Assembly (NCBI GenBank): GCA_020355165.1
Contig: CP070661.1
Coordinates: 3,578,934 to 3,642,933 of the forward strand
Direction of reading: 5' to 3'
Source: Burkholderiales bacterium
GTDB lineage: Bacteria; Pseudomonadota; Gammaproteobacteria; Burkholderiales; Burkholderiaceae_F
Length of the DNA: 64,000 nt
This document shows positions 16,935 to 27,382 of this stretch, piece after piece; position 1 is the first letter of the stretch; each line of letters opens with the position of its first letter. A program made the position numbers and the translations under genes. Under the pieces are notes generated by a model. It worked only from the letters and a program-made list of their open reading frames with translations, was not told the origin of the DNA and made no database searches.

Positions 16935-18377
16935 TCAGGCAGGCACTTGGCTGACGATGCTGGCGACCGCGGCGCTGAGCTTCTTCACGCAGTCGATGTG
17001 CAGGAATTCGTTCGGTCCGTGGGCGTTCGACTTCGGGCCGAGCACGCCGGTGATCAGGAACTGGGCCTGCGGGAACTTCGCGCCGAGCATGTTCATGAAC
17101 GGGATCGTCCCGCCCTCGCCCATCCACGCCGCCGGCCGGCCGAACGCCGAGCGCGACGCTTCGTCGGCAGCGCGAACCAGCCACGGCGCGGTGGCCGGGG
17201 CGTTCCAGCCGCCGGCGCCCCAGTCGGCCGCGAAAGTCACCCGTGCGTTGTACGGCGGGTCGTCCTCGAGCAGGCGCTGCAGGCGTTCGGTCGCCCGCTG
17301 GCCGTCGACCGTCGGCGGCAGCCGCAGGCTGAGCTTGAAGGTCGTCCTCGGCCGCAGCACGTTGCCGGCGGAGTCGATCGACGGGAATCCGGCAGCACCG
17401 GTCACCGACAGCGCCGGCCGCCAGGTGCGGGCGAGGATCGCCTCGACCGGATCGGTGGTGGTCGGCTGGGCGTGCTCGAAGCGGCCCTCGCCATGCGAAC
17501 AGCCGACCCAGGGGAACTGGCGCCACACCTGCTCGCCGAGGATCTCTCCCGCCGCGCGCGCCTGCGCCAGCCGCTCGGCCGGGATCGCCGCATGAAAGGC
17601 GTCGTCCAGCACGCGGCCGGTGGCGGGATCATCGATGCGGTTGAGCAGCTGCCTCGCGATGCGCATCGAGCTCGGCACCAGGCCGCTGGCGTTGCCCGAG
17701 TGCACGCCCTCGGATAGCACCTCGACCGTCAGCGTGCCGCCGACAAGTCCGCGCAGCGAGGTGGTGACCCACAGCTGATCGTAGTTGCCGCAGCCGGAAT
17801 CCAGTCCGGCGACCAGCGCCACGTCGCCCAGCCGCGGCGCCAGCAGGTCGAGGTAGGCCGGCAGGTCGGGGCTGCCCGACTCTTCGCAGGTCTCGATGAT
17901 GCCGAGGCAGCGCGGCCTCGGCACCGCCTGCGCGTCGAGCGCCGCGATCACCGACAGGGCGGCATACACCGCATAGCCGTCGTCGGCGGCGCCGCGGCCG
18001 TACAGCCTGCCGTCCTCGATCACCGGCTGCCACGGCCCGAGGCCGTCGCGCCAGCCCTCCATCTCCGGCTGCTTGTCGAGGTGGCCGTAGAAGAGCACGG
18101 TGCGCTCGTTGCCCAGGCCAGCGGTTGCCGGCACGTCGAAGAACAGACACGGCGTCCGCCCCTCGATCGACACGATCTCCAGCCGCAAGCCGGCGATGCG
18201 CTGCGCCGACGCCCAGGCGTGCGCATCCTTGACCACCGCCTGCAGATAACCGTGTGCCGCCCAGCTGGCGTCGAAGGACGGCGACTTCGCCGGCACCCGG
18301 ACGTAGTCGACCAGGCGCGGGATCAGCTCCTCGTCCCAGCGGCGATCGAGAAAGCGCCGTGCTTCGGCATGATCCAT
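16935..18377 (-). CDS. M20 family metallopeptidase
   Basis: A 480-residue zinc peptidase of the M20 (ArgE/DapE/carboxypeptidase) family. Metal and catalytic residues are visible: His in LFYGHLDKQPE with the catalytic Asp two residues on, the bridging Asp in GRGAADDGYAVYA, the Glu-Glu pair in ETCEESGS, Asp in AGLDSGCGNYD and the distal His in NAHGPNEFLH. A dimerisation domain lies in the middle (residues about 220-370). Length and motifs fit the dipeptidase-like M20 subgroup (CNDP-like) rather than DapE. No signal peptide, so cytoplasmic. Start MDHAEARRFLDRRW at 18377. It is the upstream neighbour of the Ser/Thr kinase. Confidence 0.9.
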   Translation of the reverse strand: MDHAEARRFLDRRWDEELIPRLVDYVRVPAKSPSFDASWAAHGYLQAVVKDAHAWASAQRIAGLRLEIVSIEGRTPCLFFDVPATAGLGNERTVLFYGHLDKQPEMEGWRDGLGPWQPVIEDGRLYGRGAADDGYAVYAALSVIAALDAQAVPRPRCLGIIETCEESGSPDLPAYLDLLAPRLGDVALVAGLDSGCGNYDQLWVTTSLRGLVGGTLTVEVLSEGVHSGNASGLVPSSMRIARQLLNRIDDPATGRVLDDAFHAAIPAERLAQARAAGEILGEQVWRQFPWVGCSHGEGRFEHAQPTTTDPVEAILARTWRPALSVTGAAGFPSIDSAGNVLRPRTTFKLSLRLPPTVDGQRATERLQRLLEDDPPYNARVTFAADWGAGGWNAPATAPWLVRAADEASRSAFGRPAAWMGEGGTIPFMNMLGAKFPQAQFLITGVLGPKSNAHGPNEFLHIDCVKKLSAAVASIVSQVPA

Positions 18378-18469
18378 GGCGGGGCTCCGTGAAAAGCGGG
18401 ACCGCAGGCTAGCGCACAACGACAGCCGCGTGGCGGCCGCCCGGCAGCCCCGGAACCCGCGGCGGCGGA

Positions 18470-19765
18470 TCAGGCCGCCGGCGACGGCAGCCGCGAGACG
18501 AGCAGCTTGTCGATCCGCGTGCGGTCCATGTCGACCACTTCGAAGCGCAGGCCGCCGGCGTCGAAACGCTCGCCGACCGCCGGGATGTGCCCAAGCTGGT
18601 GCAGGGCAAAGCCGGCCAGCGTGTTGAAGGCGCCCTCGTCCTCGCCGGGCAACGGATCGAGGTCGAGCAGGTCGCAGAACCGCTCGATGCCCACCGCGCC
18701 GTCGATCAGCCACGAGCCGTCCTCGCGCTGCACGGCTTCCTGCTCGGCCGCCAGTCCTTCGGCGGGAACCTCGCCGACGATCGACGCCATCACGTCGGTC
18801 AGCGTCACCAGGCCCTGCAGCTCGCCGTACTCGTCGACGATCAGCGCGAACTGGGCGCGCGCCTTGCGGAACAGCTCCATCAGCTTGGTGGTGGTGACCG
18901 ACTCCGGCACGTACAGCGGCGGCCGCACGAGCTGCTCGACCTGCAGCGGCCGGCCGTCGAAGGCCGGCGCCAGCAGGTCGGCGACGTGCAGCACGCCGGC
19001 CACCCTGTCGAAGCCGCCGCGGACGACCACCACCCGGTGGTGCGGACTGGCGGCGAGCTGCTTGCGCACCTCGGCCTCGTCGTCGTCGAGATCGACGGCA
19101 TAGACGTCGGCGCGCGGCGTCATGATGGCGCCGATGCGCTGCTCGTCCAGTCGCAGCACGTTGGCGACGATCGCCTGCTCGCTGCGGTGGAACACACCCG
19201 CCTCGGCGCCCTGCTGCATCAGCACCTCGATCTCCTCGTCGGTCACCGGCGGCTCGTCGCTGCGCCGGGCATGGAAGAGCCGCAGCACGACGTCGCTCGA
19301 CGCCGACAGCAGCCACACCAGCGGCCGGGCGAAGCGGGCCAGCGAGTGCATCGGTCGCGACACGAAGGCAGCGATCAGCTCCGGCTTCAGCAGCGCCAGC
19401 CGCTTGGGCACCAGCTCGCCGACCACCACCGACAAGTAGGTGATGCCGATCACCACCAGGCCGAGGGCCACAGCCTTCGCGTACGGCGCCAGCGCAGGTG
19501 TGCGCCCGATCCATTCGGCCAGCGGGTCGGCCAGTGCCGCCTCGCCGATCGCGCCGCTGAGGATGCCGACGCTGGTGATGCCGACCTGGATCGTCGACAG
19601 GAAGGTCGACGGCGACTCGTGCAGCGACATGGCCGCGCCGGCCCCCGGCACGCCGTCGTCGACCAGGCGTTGCAGCCTGGCCTTGCGGGAGGACACCACC
19701 GCGATCTCCGACATCGCGAAGGCGCCGTTCAGCAGGATCAGCACAGCGAGCAGGATCAGTTCCAT
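18470..19765 (-). CDS. CNNM/CorC-family membrane protein (DUF21 + CBS + CorC_HlyC)
   Basis: A 431-residue inner-membrane protein. Order: DUF21 (CNNM) transmembrane domain with spans at about 1-20, 55-80, 90-115 and 130-150 (NGAFAMSEIAVVSSRKARLQ, then KRLALLKPE), a CBS pair at about 205-330 (IMTPRADVYAVDLDDDE..., FALIVDEYGELQGLVTLTDV), and a CorC_HlyC domain ending VVDMDRTRIDKLLVSRL. Such proteins are linked to Mg2+/Co2+ transport or efflux. An old name is 'hemolysin', which is misleading. The gene is last in the mre-mrd-rlpA group on this strand, 88 bases beyond rlpA, and may have its own promoter. Confidence 0.92.
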   Translation of the reverse strand: MELILLAVLILLNGAFAMSEIAVVSSRKARLQRLVDDGVPGAGAAMSLHESPSTFLSTIQVGITSVGILSGAIGEAALADPLAEWIGRTPALAPYAKAVALGLVVIGITYLSVVVGELVPKRLALLKPELIAAFVSRPMHSLARFARPLVWLLSASSDVVLRLFHARRSDEPPVTDEEIEVLMQQGAEAGVFHRSEQAIVANVLRLDEQRIGAIMTPRADVYAVDLDDDEAEVRKQLAASPHHRVVVVRGGFDRVAGVLHVADLLAPAFDGRPLQVEQLVRPPLYVPESVTTTKLMELFRKARAQFALIVDEYGELQGLVTLTDVMASIVGEVPAEGLAAEQEAVQREDGSWLIDGAVGIERFCDLLDLDPLPGEDEGAFNTLAGFALHQLGHIPAVGERFDAGGLRFEVVDMDRTRIDKLLVSRLPSPAA

Positions 19766-19853
19766 CGGTTCGACGGCCGCCGCCGAGGCCGCAGGCCGGG
19801 ACGAGAGGGGGAAACCGACTATACGGGTCGGAGGGCCGGCGCCGCCGCCGGCC

Positions 19854-20756
19854 TCAGCGCAGAACTACGTAGGTCGCGATGTCGCTGCCGAGCACGGCGG
19901 CCAGGCGGCTGGCCAGCGCAAAGGCCGCCTCGCGCTCCGGCAGTGCGCCGAGCAGCACGCGATGCAATCCGCCGTCGCGCTCGATCCGGGGCTGCAGGTC
20001 TGCCGACAGCCCGCCTGCCTGCGGCTTGGCGAGCTCGGCCTGCACGCGCGACAGCAGTTCCTGCGCCCGGTCCGCGCCGGCGAAGGCGCCGAGCTGCACC
20101 GCCCACATGCCGCTGGCCGCCACCGGCGTGGCGGCGGCGGGCACGGGCGGCGGCGCGGCCGCAACGGCGCCGGTGCCCGAGGCGGCGATCTCCTGATGGG
20201 TGATGCGCTGGACCTCGACTTCGCCGGTGCCGGCGGCGGCGATGCCGAGCCGCATCGCCGCCGCGTATGACAGGTCGATCACCCGCCCGTCGCGGAACGG
20301 GCCGCGGTCGTTGACGCGGACCACGACCGAGACGCCGTTGCGCAGGTTGGTCACCCGCGCATAGCTCGGCAGCGGCATGGTCGGATGCGCCGCGGTCATC
20401 GCGAACATGTCGTAGATCTCGCCGGTCGAGGTGCGCTGGCCGTGGAACTGGCGTCCGTACCAGGAAGCAAAGCCCCGCTGCATCAGCGGCCGGTCGTCGG
20501 TGATCGGCGTGTAGCTGCGGCCCAGCGCGACGTAGGGGCGGCTGGCACCGCCGTGGAACGGCTCGATCCGTGGCACCGCGTCGGGCGTGGCCATGATGTC
20601 GGCCGGCACCTGCGCCGGCGGGCCGTCGTCCTGGTAGAAGCCGCCCGCTCTCGGCGGCGGCTGGACCGGCGGCGGCTTCGGCGCCGTGCTGCAGCCGGCG
20701 ACGGCGATCAGCGCGGCGATCGCCATCGCCCTCGCCGGCAAGTTTCGTAATGCCAT
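19854..20756 (-). CDS. rlpA: Septal ring lytic transglycosylase RlpA family lipoprotein
   Basis: A 300-residue outer-membrane lipoprotein: signal with lipobox AVAGC, a Pro-rich linker, a double-psi beta-barrel domain with RGFASWYGRQFHGQRTSTGE, LPSYARVTNL and VRVNDRGPFRDGRVIDLS (the Asp of NDRGPF and the His of QFHG are the residues linked to lytic activity), and a C-terminal SPOR domain (GMWAVQLGAFAGADRAQELLSRV...). RlpA cleaves denuded glycan strands in Pseudomonas. It is downstream of rodA with a 221-base gap containing a perfect hairpin. Start MALRNLP at 20756 fits the signal peptide. Confidence 0.93.
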   Translation of the reverse strand: MALRNLPARAMAIAALIAVAGCSTAPKPPPVQPPPRAGGFYQDDGPPAQVPADIMATPDAVPRIEPFHGGASRPYVALGRSYTPITDDRPLMQRGFASWYGRQFHGQRTSTGEIYDMFAMTAAHPTMPLPSYARVTNLRNGVSVVVRVNDRGPFRDGRVIDLSYAAAMRLGIAAAGTGEVEVQRITHQEIAASGTGAVAAAPPPVPAAATPVAASGMWAVQLGAFAGADRAQELLSRVQAELAKPQAGGLSADLQPRIERDGGLHRVLLGALPEREAAFALASRLAAVLGSDIATYVVLR

Positions 20757-20865
20757 CGTCACGCCGGAAGCTCGCGACGGAGCCGCAGCGAGCGGCCCGA
20801 GGCTGCGCCCAGTTGCGGCAACGTGCCGCGTCGTGCGTCGGGCAGCGCAGGCGCGGGCAGGACGC

Positions 20866-20890
20866 CCGGCATGCCACCGCGGCATGCCGG
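20866..20890. repeat. Perfect 10-bp hairpin in rlpA-rodA gap
   Basis: CCGGCATGCC-N5-GGCATGCCGG in the 221-base spacer between the rodA stop and rlpA start (20757-20977). No T-run. Nothing else is seen in the spacer; might be an RNA stability element or a protein site. Confidence 0.5.
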
Positions 20891-20977
20891 AGGCCTGCGA
20901 GCCGGCGAGCGCATGCAAGCGCGAGCGCGGCCTGCAAGGCCGAGGTCGGGTCGCGCAGCGGGTTTGCTCACGGCTGC

Positions 20978-22111
20978 TCAGCTCTGCACCAGCTTGCGGT
21001 GGCGGTTGACGCTCATCAGCATGCCGCAGGCCAGGCCCAGCGTCACCAGCGCGGTGCCGCCGTAGCTGACGAAGGGCAGCGGCACGCCCACCACCGGCAG
21101 GATGCCGCTGACCATGCCCATGTTGACGAAGGCGTAGGTGAAGATGATCAGCGCGATCGAGCCGGCCAGCAGCCGCGAGAAGGTGGTCGACGCGTTCATC
21201 GCGATCAGCAGCGCGCGCGCCACCAGCGCCAGGAACAGCAGCATCAGCACCACGTTGCCGACCAGGCCGAACTCCTCCGAGAACACGGCGAAGATGAAAT
21301 CCGACGTCCGCTCGGGAATGAACTCCAGGTGCGTCTGCGTGCCCTGCATCCAGCCCTTGCCGAACGCGCCGCCGGCGCCGATGGCGATGGTCGCCTGCAG
21401 CGTGTGGAAGCCCTTGCCGAGCGGATCGGTGGTCGGGTCGATCAGCGTCAGCACGCGGGTGCGCTGGTAATCGTGCATCATCGTCCAGGCCAGCGGCAGC
21501 GCCGCCAGGCCGGCCGCGCCAAGCGCCGCCAGCCACTTCCACGGCAGGCCGGCGAAGAACAGCACGTACACGCCGGCCGCCAGCACCAGCAGCGCCGTGC
21601 CGAGGTCGGGCTGCTTGGCGATCAACGCCACCGGCACGGCCATCAGGACCGACGCCAGCAGGAAGTCGGCCGGCTTCCTCGAGCCGTCGCGGTTGTGGAA
21701 GTACCAGGCCAGCATCAGCGGCAGCGCCAGCCGCATCATTTCCGACGGCTGGATCCGCGTCAGCCCGAGGTCGAGCCAGCGCGTGGCGCCCTTGACGGTG
21801 ACCCCGGCCAGCTCGACCCCGATCAGCAGCACCACGCCGACCAGGTAGGCCGGCACGGCCAGCTTCTGCAGGATCGTCGGCGGCACGTTGGCGGCGACGA
21901 ACATCACCGCCGCGGCCACCGCGAGGTTGCGCAACTGGTCGGTGAAGCGCCACGGAAAGTCGTTGGCCGCCGAGTAAAGCGCCACCAGCCCGACCAGCGC
22001 CAGCGCACCGACGATCGCCAGCAGCGCCGGGTCGAGCACCAGCAGGCGGTCGCGCAGCCACAGCGCCAGCGGCGAGCGCTGCCAGGGCTGCTTCAGCGCG
22101 TAGTCAGTCAC
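20978..22111 (-). CDS. rodA: Peptidoglycan glycosyltransferase RodA
   Basis: SEDS-family polytopic membrane enzyme that polymerises lipid II in the elongation complex with PBP2. The 377-residue product has about ten spans; signatures include ARFNP-like GATRWLDLGLTRIQPSEMMRLAL, the catalytic Asp region in KQPDLGTALLVLAAG, and the C-terminal FVNMGMVSGILPVVGVPLPFVSYGG, diagnostic of RodA/FtsW. RodA rather than FtsW is supported by the neighbour: the start overlaps the mrdA (PBP2) stop by 8 bases. It stands in the mreBCD-mrdA-rodA-rlpA order. Confidence 0.97.
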   Translation of the reverse strand: MTDYALKQPWQRSPLALWLRDRLLVLDPALLAIVGALALVGLVALYSAANDFPWRFTDQLRNLAVAAAVMFVAANVPPTILQKLAVPAYLVGVVLLIGVELAGVTVKGATRWLDLGLTRIQPSEMMRLALPLMLAWYFHNRDGSRKPADFLLASVLMAVPVALIAKQPDLGTALLVLAAGVYVLFFAGLPWKWLAALGAAGLAALPLAWTMMHDYQRTRVLTLIDPTTDPLGKGFHTLQATIAIGAGGAFGKGWMQGTQTHLEFIPERTSDFIFAVFSEEFGLVGNVVLMLLFLALVARALLIAMNASTTFSRLLAGSIALIIFTYAFVNMGMVSGILPVVGVPLPFVSYGGTALVTLGLACGMLMSVNRHRKLVQS

Positions 22112-24050
22112 GGCCGGTCTCCGCCGCCCGGGCCAGGCGCGGCGGCTCCGGCGGCCGCGCCGCCTCCGGCGGCAGCCGGTCGCCCTTCAGCGGCGCCATG
22201 TCCGGCGGCAGCTTGCCGAGCAGGTAGTAGTCGAAGGCGGTGCGCACGATCGGCGCCGCCGCCCGCGAGCCGAAGCCGCCGTTTTCCACCAGTGCCGCGA
22301 TGGCGATCAGCGGCTTCTCGCCCGGGCCGGCCGGTGCGAAGGCGATGTACAGCGAGTGGTCGCGCAGCCGCTCGTCGAGCTTGCCGGCGTCGTACTTCTC
22401 GTTCGCCTTGATGCCGACCACCTGTGCGGTGCCGGTCTTGCCCGCCGCCTTGTAAGGCGCGCCGGCGAAGGCGACGCGGCCGGTGCCGCTGATGTTCACG
22501 TCGACCATCGCCTCGCGCACGATCCTCAGGTGCTCGGGTTTGACCGGGATCCGGTAGCCCTCGGTCGGCACCGTCGTGCGGCTCTCGCCGGTGACGGCGT
22601 CCTCGATGCGCTTGACGATGTGCGGCTTCATCACCAGGCCGTCGTTGGCGAGCGTCGCCGTGGCGTGCGCCAGCTGCAGCAGCGTGAAGCTGTTGTATCC
22701 CTGGCCGATGCCGATCGAGATGGTCTCGCCCGGATACCACTTCTGCTTGAAGCGGCGCTGCTTCCACTCGGTCGAGGGCAGGATGCCGGTCATCTCGCCG
22801 TCGACGTCGATGCCGGTGATCTGGCCGAAGCCCCACGGCTTCATGAAGTCATGGATGGTGTCGACGCCGAGATCGTCGGCCAGCTGGTAGTAGTAGATGT
22901 CGCTCGACTTGACGATCGACGTGTGCAGGTTCACCGGGCCCAGCGGCACCCTGTTGGAATCGCGGAAGCGGCGGCCGCCGAACATGAAGAAGCCCGGGTC
23001 GTTGATCACCTGCTCCGGCCTGCGCTTGCCGGTCTCCAGCGCCGCCAGCGCCAGGAACGGCTTGTAGGTGGAGCCGATCGGATAGGTGCCGCGCAGGGCC
23101 CGGTTCAGCAGCGGCTTGTCGGGGTCGGTGTTCAGTTCCTCCCAGGCCGCCGGATCGACGCCGTCGACGAACAGGTTCGGGTCGACGGTCGGCTTCGATA
23201 CGAAGGCGAGCACGTCGCCGGTGGCCGGCTCGATGGCGATCAGCGCGCCGCGGCGGTCGCCGAAGGTGCGCTCGATCACCTCCTGCAGGCGGATGTCGAT
23301 CGACAGCCACAGGTTGTTGCCGGCAACCGGCGGCGTCAGCGTCAGCGTGCGCACGGCGCGCCCGCCGGCGGTGATCTCCACCTCCTGCATGCCGGTCGTG
23401 CCGTGCAGCTCGCGCTGGTAGCTCGCCTCGATGCCGACCTTGCCGATGTAATCGGTGCCGGCGTAGTTGGCGGTGTCCGGCCAGGTCTCGATGCGCTCCT
23501 TGTCGGCCGGCGAGACGCGGCCGATGTAGCCGATCATGTGGCTGCCGATCTCGCCCAGCGGATAGTGGCGGAACAGCCGCGCGCGAAGCTCGACGCCGGG
23601 GAACCGGAAGCGCTGCGCCGTGAAGCGGGCCACCTCCTCGTCGGACAGCCGCGTGCGGATCGGGATCGAATCGGCGCCCTTCAGTTCCTCCTGCAGCTTC
23701 CTGAAGCGGCGCCGGTCGCGGGGCTCGATCTCGACCACGGCGGCCAGCCCGTCGATCGTCGCCGCCACGTCCTGCACCTGGCGCGGGTCGATCTCCAGCG
23801 TGTAGGCGGAGAAGTTCTCGGCGATGACGATGCCGTTGCGGTCGCGGATCAGGCCGCGGTTGGCGGTGACCGGCACCACCGTCGTTCGCTGCGCCTCGGC
23901 CTTGTGGTGCAGCTCGTCGTGCTTGACCACCTGCAGCCAGAACAGGCGGGCTGCCAGCAGGCCGAAGGCGGCCAGCACGATCAGCGCGGCGACGGTGGCC
24001 CGCGACCGGAACAGGTCGACCTCGAGCTGCGGGTTGCGGAACGCCTTCAT
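22104..24050 (-). CDS. mrdA: Penicillin-binding protein 2, elongation transpeptidase
   Basis: Class B transpeptidase that cross-links side-wall peptidoglycan with RodA. From the start at 24050 it is 648 residues: one N-terminal span (about 18-40), a pedestal domain containing NRGLIRDRNGIVIAENF, and the penicillin-binding domain with SxxK at 327-330 (GSTYKPF), the SxN-type SSD in VKSSDIYYYQ and KTG in AAGKTGTAQVV. An ATG nine codons upstream (24077) is also in frame; MKAFRNPQLEVDLFRSR is the more usual beginning. It overlaps rodA by 8 bases. The C-terminus is Pro/Arg-rich. Confidence 0.96.
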   Translation of the reverse strand: MKAFRNPQLEVDLFRSRATVAALIVLAAFGLLAARLFWLQVVKHDELHHKAEAQRTTVVPVTANRGLIRDRNGIVIAENFSAYTLEIDPRQVQDVAATIDGLAAVVEIEPRDRRRFRKLQEELKGADSIPIRTRLSDEEVARFTAQRFRFPGVELRARLFRHYPLGEIGSHMIGYIGRVSPADKERIETWPDTANYAGTDYIGKVGIEASYQRELHGTTGMQEVEITAGGRAVRTLTLTPPVAGNNLWLSIDIRLQEVIERTFGDRRGALIAIEPATGDVLAFVSKPTVDPNLFVDGVDPAAWEELNTDPDKPLLNRALRGTYPIGSTYKPFLALAALETGKRRPEQVINDPGFFMFGGRRFRDSNRVPLGPVNLHTSIVKSSDIYYYQLADDLGVDTIHDFMKPWGFGQITGIDVDGEMTGILPSTEWKQRRFKQKWYPGETISIGIGQGYNSFTLLQLAHATATLANDGLVMKPHIVKRIEDAVTGESRTTVPTEGYRIPVKPEHLRIVREAMVDVNISGTGRVAFAGAPYKAAGKTGTAQVVGIKANEKYDAGKLDERLRDHSLYIAFAPAGPGEKPLIAIAALVENGGFGSRAAAPIVRTAFDYYLLGKLPPDMAPLKGDRLPPEAARPPEPPRLARAAETGRD

Positions 24051-24174
24051 CCGTGAATGCCGCCGCGCGGCCGGCATTCGACACGTGCTGCCATGGCCGG
24101 CGATTCTATTGAGCTTTTGCCCGAAGGTCCCTTATCGGGCGGAGGCTAATGCGTTTGCCGGGGCCGGCCCGGCG

Positions 24175-24792
24175 CTACAGCGGCCGCGTGTCGTCGCGCT
24201 CGAGCGGACGCCGCTGCGGTGCCAGCAGCACCCAGCTCACCAGCGGCCAGATCGCCGCGCCGACGACCGACCCGACGAAGTAGCCCCAGCCGGGGAAGCC
24301 GCCGCCGACCCACAGCCGCACGGCCAGCAGCACGCACTGCGCCAGCAGCAGCAGGGCCAGCACGTGCAGCGCCTGCGCGCCGACCGGGAACCACAGCACG
24401 CGACGGTGCAGCGTGATCGCGCCATAGGCGAGCAGGGTGTAGGCCAGCGCATGCTCGCCGAACAGTGCGCCGTCGTGGACGTCCATCAGCAGGCCGGCGA
24501 CGAAGGCGGCGCCGATGCCGACCCGCCGCGGCTGGTGCACGTTCCAGAACACCAGCACCAGGGCCAGGAAGTCGGGCACCCACGCGGTCGGCCCGGCCGG
24601 CAGCAGATTCAGCAGCAACGCCGCCAGCAGCGTGCCCCAGATGAACAGCGGCCGCGCCGGCAGCAGCAGCGCGCTCGGCCGGTAAGCGGCGCGGCCGGAG
24701 GCGAGCCCGCCGGCCGAGACGAGTTCCACCGGCTCGACGTTGCGCGGCCGGTTCAGCGCGAACGATGTGCGCAGGGCGCGCCAGAACTTCAT
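24175..24792 (-). CDS. mreD: Rod shape-determining protein MreD
   Basis: A 205-residue membrane protein of the elongasome with about five spans. The core RPLFIWGTLLAALLLNLLPAG...PDFLALVLVFWNVHQPRRVGIGAAFVAGLLMDVHDGALFGEHALAYTLL carries the conserved Asp-Phe, the NVHQPRRVG loop and the GLLxDVxxGxxxGxHAL motif of MreD. About 45 extra cytoplasmic residues precede the first span, somewhat longer than usual. The start overlaps the mreC stop by 4 bases (ATGA, 24789-24792). Sits between mreC and mrdA as in other betaproteobacteria. Confidence 0.95.
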   Translation of the reverse strand: MKFWRALRTSFALNRPRNVEPVELVSAGGLASGRAAYRPSALLLPARPLFIWGTLLAALLLNLLPAGPTAWVPDFLALVLVFWNVHQPRRVGIGAAFVAGLLMDVHDGALFGEHALAYTLLAYGAITLHRRVLWFPVGAQALHVLALLLLAQCVLLAVRLWVGGGFPGWGYFVGSVVGAAIWPLVSWVLLAPQRRPLERDDTRPL

Positions 24793-25679
24793 CGCCGCGC
24801 GCCCCGCCGCGGTTCGCTGCGCCTGTCCTCGGCCGGCCGCGGCGGCTGGGCCTGCGGATCGATCGCCAGCACCAGCAGATAGACGCGCTCGCCGATGCCG
24901 GCCGCCGGCTGCAGCGCGATGTAGGCGAAGCGCTCCTTGTCGGTCCGCTGCACGCGCGTCACGGTGCCGACCGCCAGGCCCGGTGGGTACAGGCCGTCGA
25001 TTCCCGAGGTCACCGCCTGGTCGCCCTCCTGGATGTCGACGTTGACCGGCATGAAGCGCAGCTCCAGCCCGCGGCCGTCGCCGAAGACCACGCCGCGCTG
25101 CCCCGTGCGCAGCAGCTGCACGGCGATGCTCTGCTCGCGGTCGGTCAGCAGGCTCAGCTCGGAGGTGAGCGGGAAGACGCGGGTGATCTGGCCGACCACC
25201 CCGCGCTCGTCGATCACCGGCTGTCCGGGCCGCACCCCCGCCTGCTGGCCCTGGTCGAGCACCAGCTTGCGCGAGAAGACGTCGCGCGACTCGTACAGCA
25301 CGCGTGCCAGCCGCGTCGGCGCGGCCGCGCTCTCGCCGGCGCCGAGCAGCCGCCGCAGGCGGTCGTTCTCCACCTCCAGCGCCGCCGCCCGCTGCACGAG
25401 CAGCGCCCGCTCGACCGCCTCGCGGCGCAGCCGTTCGTTCTCGCCGACCAGGCCCGCCATGGTGGTGATGTACTCGCCGGCCGCCGAGGCGGCCTGGCGC
25501 GGCAGCAGCAGCAGCCGCTGCACCGGGTACAGCACGACCGCCACGCCGGCGCGCACCGTGTCGAGCGCCTGCACGCGGGCGTCGACGATGATCAGCGCGA
25601 TCGCCAGGAACGAGAAGAAGGCCAGCCGGGCGCGCGCCGAGACGCCCTGGTTGAACAGCGGCGGGGGGCCGTGGTCCAT
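24789..25679 (-). CDS. mreC: Rod shape-determining protein MreC
   Basis: A 296-residue bitopic protein that bridges MreB to the periplasmic PBP2/RodA machinery. N-terminal: short cytoplasmic tail, one span (LAFFSFLAIALIIVDARV), then a long heptad helix (LVGENERLRREAVERALLVQRAAALEVENDRLRRLL), then the beta-domain with VIDERGVVGQITRVFPLTSELSLLTDREQSI and GIDGLYPPGLAVGTVTRV. The C-terminal tail is Pro/Arg-rich. It follows mreB after 148 bases, longer than usual, containing a small inverted repeat, and overlaps mreD. Confidence 0.96.
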   Translation of the reverse strand: MDHGPPPLFNQGVSARARLAFFSFLAIALIIVDARVQALDTVRAGVAVVLYPVQRLLLLPRQAASAAGEYITTMAGLVGENERLRREAVERALLVQRAAALEVENDRLRRLLGAGESAAAPTRLARVLYESRDVFSRKLVLDQGQQAGVRPGQPVIDERGVVGQITRVFPLTSELSLLTDREQSIAVQLLRTGQRGVVFGDGRGLELRFMPVNVDIQEGDQAVTSGIDGLYPPGLAVGTVTRVQRTDKERFAYIALQPAAGIGERVYLLVLAIDPQAQPPRPAEDRRSEPRRGARR

Positions 25680-25755
25680 CGGGTTCGTGCTAGCGGCACG
25701 AACGCGGCGTGTCGAGAGGCTTAGCGAGCGGGCTGAGGTTCGCCCGAGGAGCGGA

Positions 25756-25775
25756 AACGTACGCTACGGTACGTT
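25756..25775. repeat. Small inverted repeat in mreB-mreC gap
   Basis: AACGTAC-N6-GTACGTT, 7-bp arms, in the 148 bases between mreB stop and mreC start. Not followed by T residues. May adjust mreB/mreC stoichiometry by mRNA processing, which is speculative. Confidence 0.35.
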
Positions 25776-25827
25776 GAGCACCGCAGGGCGAAGATCGGCC
25801 CGCGCAGTAGCCTCGCGACATGCCGCG

Positions 25828-27371
<1,544 letters not shown>

Positions 27372-27382
27372 GGCGGCGGAAG

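Noticed and set aside
14978-16954. A 658-codon open frame opposite the Ser/Thr kinase
   Set aside because: Antisense shadow with His/Arg/Gln bias; the kinase motifs on the other strand settle the coding strand.
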